Position numbers and translations under genes: made by a program. Below, piece by piece: positions 59,967 to 64,000 of a DNA stretch of 64,000 bases. This DNA is from CBDCFV01 sp965203835. Lineage in GTDB: Bacteria; Chloroflexota; Dehalococcoidia; Lucifugimonadales; UBA3495. How positions within the stretch are numbered: position 1 is the first letter of the stretch; each line of letters begins with the position of its first letter. Under the pieces are notes generated by a model, which saw only the letters and a list, made by a program, of their open reading frames with translations, made no database searches and had not been told where the DNA came from. Where the stretch lies: the NCBI GenBank assembly GCA_965203835.1, contig OZ241919.1:1240001-1304000 (forward strand), in the 5' to 3' direction.

Positions 59967-62735
59967 TTCAGGCGGTATTTCCCCTATCAATTGTCCCCAT
60001 CCCCCTCCAGAAATGACCAACTCTCGTAAGTTGGTTAGTCTGCCCAACTCCGGTGAGAGCTTAACATCTTGACCTGCATCTCCAGCATGGAAATTGATGT
60101 GCGTAACTCTTCCGCCCGCGCCTGTGGTTACACCGTGCCATTGTCCGATTGGGCGATGGCTAATCCACTCAGGTTTGAAGGATTCGTAAAAGTCCACTAG
60201 CGCCACCATATCGGAAATGAGGCCGCTCTTATATTGGTCAGCCCATGTAAGTTTGTTGCCCCAGAAAGATACCTGTTCCAGTTCGGAGAGGTTTCCCAAT
60301 TCCGAAGGTAACTCCCCGGTTAACTGGTTGTTGGCCAGGTAGAGTTCCTTCAGCTTGGTAAGGCTTCCCAATTCAGGCGGAATCTCTCCGCTCAACGCAT
60401 TGTTGTTAAGGTGCAATTGCTCGAGGCTGGTAAGGTTCCCCAATTCCGCGGGGACCTCGCCGCTTAACGAGTTGTTGTTGAGATACAACTGTCTGAGGCC
60501 GGCAAGGCTCCCCAGCGTTGCTGGAATGTCCCCGACCAATGTATTCCTACCCTGCTCAGGCCTGAGGTCCAACTTTGTAAGGTTGGAAAGTAGACTGATC
60601 TCCTCGGTTAACTGTACTTCAACGTGGCCAGTGTAGGGTTTCAAATTAATTTCAGTGACCCGTTCCCCGGCAACGGCAATGCCCTCCCATTCCGACAGCG
60701 GTGTGTAGGTCAGCCAATTACAGAAGCCATAGCATCCTTTTGCATTTTTCTCAGCGACATCGTAGAACGCTACCAGCGCCACGGTGTCAGCGAGGATACC
60801 GTTTGCGTATTGGTCTGCCCAAGTCAGTTCGTTTCCCCACATGGACACCTGTTCCAGTTCGGATAGGTTTCCCAATTCCGAAGGTAACTCCCCACTGAGG
60901 TCGTTGGTGTCCAGGTAAAGCAGCTTCAAGGCCGACAGGTCCCCTAGTTCGCGCGGCACCGGTCCGGATAATAGATTGCTGGCGAGGTTCAATTCCTCTA
61001 GATTGGAAAGCATGCTCAACTGGGAAGGAATCGGTCCGTTCAACTGATTGTTGTTGACATGCAACCTTATCAAGCTGGACAGGCCACCGATACTTGTCGG
61101 TAGATTTCCCTTGAGTTGATTATCGGCCAGATTCAACTCTTCCAAGCTGACTAGGTTGCCTATTTGTGCTGGTATTTCTCCGCCAAGCTGGTTGTTCCCG
61201 AAATCCAGTTTCCGTAGCCTAAGCAAGCTCCCCAATTGGGGGGGCAATTCTCCATTCAGTCCGTTCCCTTGCATATTCAACTCAGTTACAAGTTCTCCCC
61301 CGAAGGTGGCAACACCGTGCCATTCCGAGACCGGAGCCACGGTCAGCCAATTGGAACTGTTGCCCCAGTTCTGGCCGCTGGTGGAGTCATAGAGGGCTAC
61401 CAGACCCACCATGTCAGCTACAATGCCCGGAGCGTAAGTCTCAGCCCAAGTTAACTGCGTGCCCCACAGGGACAGCCGTTCCAGACCGGTGATGTTGGTC
61501 AACTCCCCGGGCAGTTCCCCGCTGAACTGGTTGTCGTGGAGCCACAGCACGGTCAATTCGCCCAAGTTGCCAAGTTCAGAAGGTATAGGTCCGCTGAGCC
61601 GGTTGGTATGCAGATGCAGTTCTTCCAGGTCAGAAAGCCCTCCCAGTCCCGCTGGCAGGTTGCCGCCCAATTGGTTGGTGTGCAGGTGCAGCATGGTCAG
61701 GGCGGTGAGATTGCCCAGTTCGGCGGGCAGCTTCCCGTCCAACTGGTTGTTGTTCAAGTACAACTCTTCCAGGGCTGTCAGGTTGCCCAGCTCGGCAGGG
61801 ATGTCCTCGGTCAACTGGTTGTTGCTGAGGTCGAGAGCGGTCAGACTGGCGAGGCTGCCAATCTGCGGCGGCAACTCGCCGCTCAGCTGATTCTCGCTGA
61901 GGTCCAGCCCGGTGACTCGGCCATCGCCGCCGATTGAGACGCCGCTCCAAGCGGCCACCGACGGGTCCGACAACCAGCCGGAACGCTCGCTCCAGTTGTC
62001 TCCGCCCGCGGACTCGTACAGGGCCACCAGCCCCACCATGTCGGCCAGCAGGCCAGGCGCGTAGCTGTCGGCCCAAGAGAACTTGTTGTTCCAGATAGTG
62101 ACGCTTTCCAGGTTGGAGAGGCCGTCCAGGGCCGCCGGGAACTCCGCGCCAAACTGGTTGCCGTGGAGATGCAGGTCGGTCAGGGCGGTAAGGCCGCCCA
62201 GGGAGGTGGGCAGGGCGCCGCTGAACTGGTTGCCGTTCAAGTATAGCTCTTCCAGGGCGGTTAGATCGCCGATCTCGTCTGGCAGCGAGCCGCTCAGCCC
62301 GTTATCGCTGAGGTCTAGTTCCGCTAGTCCGGTCAGGATGCCGATGTCCTCGGGCAGTTCCCCGCTTAGTCCGTTGCCGCTGAGGTCCAGGGCCGTTACA
62401 CGGCCTGCGGCATCGGTGGTGACGCCGTGCCACTGGCCGATGTCCACGGTATAGACCCAACCGTCATTATTGCTCCAGTTGGCGCCGCCGGCGGCATCAT
62501 AGAGAGCCATCAGCGCGGCCCCGTCGGACATAGGTGGAAAGGTAACCGGATCTCCAGGCAGCGGGGTGGCGACGGGCGCGACTGTAGCAGGATCGGTTGG
62601 CCCGTCGGTCCGCACCACCGCCCCGTCCTCCGTCCGCTCGATGGTGATGGTTTCATCCTCGCAGGCCAGGAACCCTATCATCGTGATAAGAAGCAAGGCG
62701 AAAAGCCCTTTGGATAGGCTAAGGTATGAATTCAT
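59946..62735 (-). pseudogene. LRR lipoprotein gene, 5' part truncated by IS630
   Basis: Encodes 929 residues: signal peptide with lipobox MIGFLAC (Cys about 25), a Thr/Pro-rich linker, then plant-type leucine-rich repeats of the form LSGELPxELGNLTxLxxLxLxxNxL. Five modules each begin with an ALYD/ESxGGxNWS...W.GV segment (near residues 76, 232, 440, 650, 860), as in bacterial and eukaryotic surface LRR proteins. It ends in PPELVLSQS, where the last residues come from the IS. The intact protein would have had 1059 residues. AGGAGGGG precedes the ATG. The truncated product may still be exported. Confidence 0.88.
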
Positions 62736-63114
62736 ATAGACCCCTCCTGTATGTACCTAGCATACAGATACATAGATACTCTTATTGACATTGTATCACG
62801 GGCGTTATGTACCCCAATCGTCGGCTCATGGATATCATCGTACTGAAGCCTGTGATACAAGCCCATTGCAACATCGTACATAAGAGACCTGACCGAGGTC
62901 GAGACCTGATCTCAGTCTCACTAACGGCAGTCAACCGCTCTCCGGACTTGTTAGTCCCAAGTTACTTTTTCATCGGAATCTTATCGGTATATTCCCATCG
63001 TATATATCAGTACATAAGTCGCTTGTTGCAGCCGTTCAAGAGGGAAGATAATTTGATTACCGAGTTGAACGAGACCTCATGCAAAGTTGGACTTAAAGAG
63101 GACACTAGGTTCTT
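62736..63114. other. Divergent intergenic region of LRR and regulator genes
   Basis: 379 bases without a gene. A TTGACA (62785-62790) with a poor -10 (TATGTA, 15-nt spacer) points towards the regulator. The shared region makes control of the LRR gene by the regulator possible, but no operator was recognised. Confidence 0.45.
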
Positions 63115-63810
63115 ATGTCACTTACGACACAGGTCGAAGAGGCAGGGGCGTTGCCCGCAACCAACGGGACCAGGGTAATGATCGTGGACGATCACACCAT
63201 CATGCGGGAGGGTCTCAAGGAACTGCTTGGCCGGGCGGGCGACTTCGAAGTGGTGGGCGAGGCCGGGGACGGCGCGTCGGCGGTGGCGACGGCGGCCAGT
63301 GTCCAACCCGACGTGGTCATCATGGAGATCACGATACCCGTGAAGGACGGCATAGAGGCCTGCCGGGAGATCCGGGAATTGTTGCCGGACACCCGCGTGC
63401 TGGTGCTGACAGCCTCCACTGATGAGGATGCAGTCATCCGGGCTGTAGCCGCCGGAGCCACGGGTTACCTGCAGAAGTATTGCAGCAGGGAGAAGCTGCT
63501 GGCCACGTTACGGGACGTGGCCGAGGGTGAATTCCGTGTGCCGGCCCAAGCCATGCGGCGGGTTTTCGCCAACGTCCGCGTCAGGTCGCCGCAGGGGGAT
63601 GCGTCCGACTTGGGCAGCCTGACGGCGCGTGAGCGGGAAATCCTGGCGCTCTTCGCCCAAGGGATGACCTATGCGGAGATAGCCCAGGTCAAGGGCAACC
63701 GGCCTCTGACCGTGCGCAACGTCATCTACGCCATTCAGAACAAACTGAAGGTCAAGTCCAAGCAGGAGTTGGTGGTCCGCGCCGTGCGCAGCGGCCTGCT
63801 GGACGAATGA
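63115..63810 (+). CDS. NarL/LuxR-type response regulator with Glu at the phosphoacceptor site
   Basis: 231-aa regulator: receiver domain (about 20-140) and LuxR helix-turn-helix (about 165-225, LTAREREILALFAQGMTYAEIAQVKGNRPLTVRNVIYAIQNKL in outline). The acidic pocket D25 D26 and K121 are kept, but the phosphorylated Asp, expected in xxMDIxMP, is E71 in VIMEITIP. Such a D-to-E change can mimic phosphorylation. No histidine kinase gene is in the window. The HTH has an insertion (QVKGNRPLTVRNV) compared with the usual LxISxxTVKxHV. Confidence 0.88.
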   Translation: MSLTTQVEEAGALPATNGTRVMIVDDHTIMREGLKELLGRAGDFEVVGEAGDGASAVATAASVQPDVVIMEITIPVKDGIEACREIRELLPDTRVLVLTASTDEDAVIRAVAAGATGYLQKYCSREKLLATLRDVAEGEFRVPAQAMRRVFANVRVRSPQGDASDLGSLTAREREILALFAQGMTYAEIAQVKGNRPLTVRNVIYAIQNKLKVKSKQELVVRAVRSGLLDE

Positions 63811-63841
63811 CCGGTCCCGTCAGCCGCGCCTCTCCAACGTT

Positions 63842-64000
63842 TATAAACCTCTTCTCCGTATATCATTCCGGGTCCTCCATCGGCGCCCAGAAGGCATCCC
63901 AATAATCCCGGCCCCATCCCATTCGCTCCAAGACTTCTGCGGAGACTTCGAATGGCATCCCAGCGTTTTGCTCCTGCTCCATTACCTGTTGCCAAGCCAG
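63842..64000 (-). CDS. Possible partial gene at right edge
   Basis: The minus strand is open from the window edge to a stop at 63842-63844 (52 codons). The first 34 codons look protein-like (AWQQVMEQEQNAGMPFEVSAEV, LERMGWGRDYW), then turn arginine-rich. A one-base shift near 63900 would instead give DAFWAPMEDPE and a stop at 63864. Either a real C-terminus, a frameshifted gene or a sequence error. No family recognised. Confidence 0.35.

Overview
The window reads as a bacterial chromosome segment of about 64 kb, GC-rich in its genes, with short AT-rich islands in front of several transporter genes. The content suggests Chloroflexota, possibly a SAR202-like or other Dehalococcoidia-related lineage. 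The hints are family 5 solute-binding lipoproteins with V-x-K-E-V repeat stalks after the lipobox, many amidohydrolase-type catabolic enzymes, a DUF1800/DUF1501 pair, and a T-box leader. No rRNA or taxonomic marker was available, so this placement is inference. I saw no tRNA, rRNA or CRISPR array.

Layout. 0.2-2.8 kb: amidohydrolase and amidase. 3.5-7.5 kb: first peptide-type ABC importer (binding protein and two permeases). 7.6-12 kb: M24 peptidase-like protein, phosphotriesterase-like hydrolase, polysaccharide deacetylase-like protein and M19 dipeptidase. 12.5-16.7 kb: second importer, with visibly lower GC. 17-23.5 kb: cupin, lone molybdopterin dehydrogenase large subunit, thiamine-diphosphate enzyme, and threonine aldolase with a duplicated tail unit. 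23.6-28.8 kb: zinc ribbon, DUF1800, DUF1501, NHL-repeat protein and a metal-dependent hydrolase-like protein. 29.2-37.7 kb: third importer, with two near-identical binding proteins, two permeases and, convergent, the only ATPase pair in the window. 37.8-42.4 kb: housekeeping genes tilS, histidine phosphatase, CorC/HlyC-like and tsaD. 42.4-44.8 kb: stem-loop array and an accessory two-gene DUF1828-type module. 44.9-46.9 kb: T-box-controlled ilvB. 47-51.6 kb: small DNA-binding protein, fumarase, a HicBA pair and a GMC oxidoreductase. 51.9-57.2 kb: second acetolactate-synthase-like enzyme, PaREP1-like protein, MtaB-like tRNA methylthiotransferase, Uma2-like protein and MBL hydrolase. 57.2-63.8 kb: repeat-rich gap, HicB-like protein, a large leucine-rich-repeat lipoprotein gene split by an IS630-family element, and a NarL-type response regulator.

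How the genes work together. Most of the window supports uptake and breakdown of small organic compounds: three oligopeptide-type importers feed cytoplasmic hydrolases, dehydrogenases and decarboxylases. The two ATPases at 35.6-37.7 kb may energise all three permease pairs. The housekeeping block (tRNA lysidine, t6A and ms2t6A modification) is interspersed.

Most striking sequence-level observations: an IS630 copy inserted at CTAG whose removal restores a 1059-residue LRR protein exactly; a tandem duplication carrying the 3' end of a threonine aldolase gene plus a small coiled-coil membrane protein; a T-box leader before ilvB; a response regulator with Glu at the phosphoacceptor position; a dispersed palindromic repeat that has entered the mtaB-like reading frame in frame; and a five-hairpin array after tsaD.
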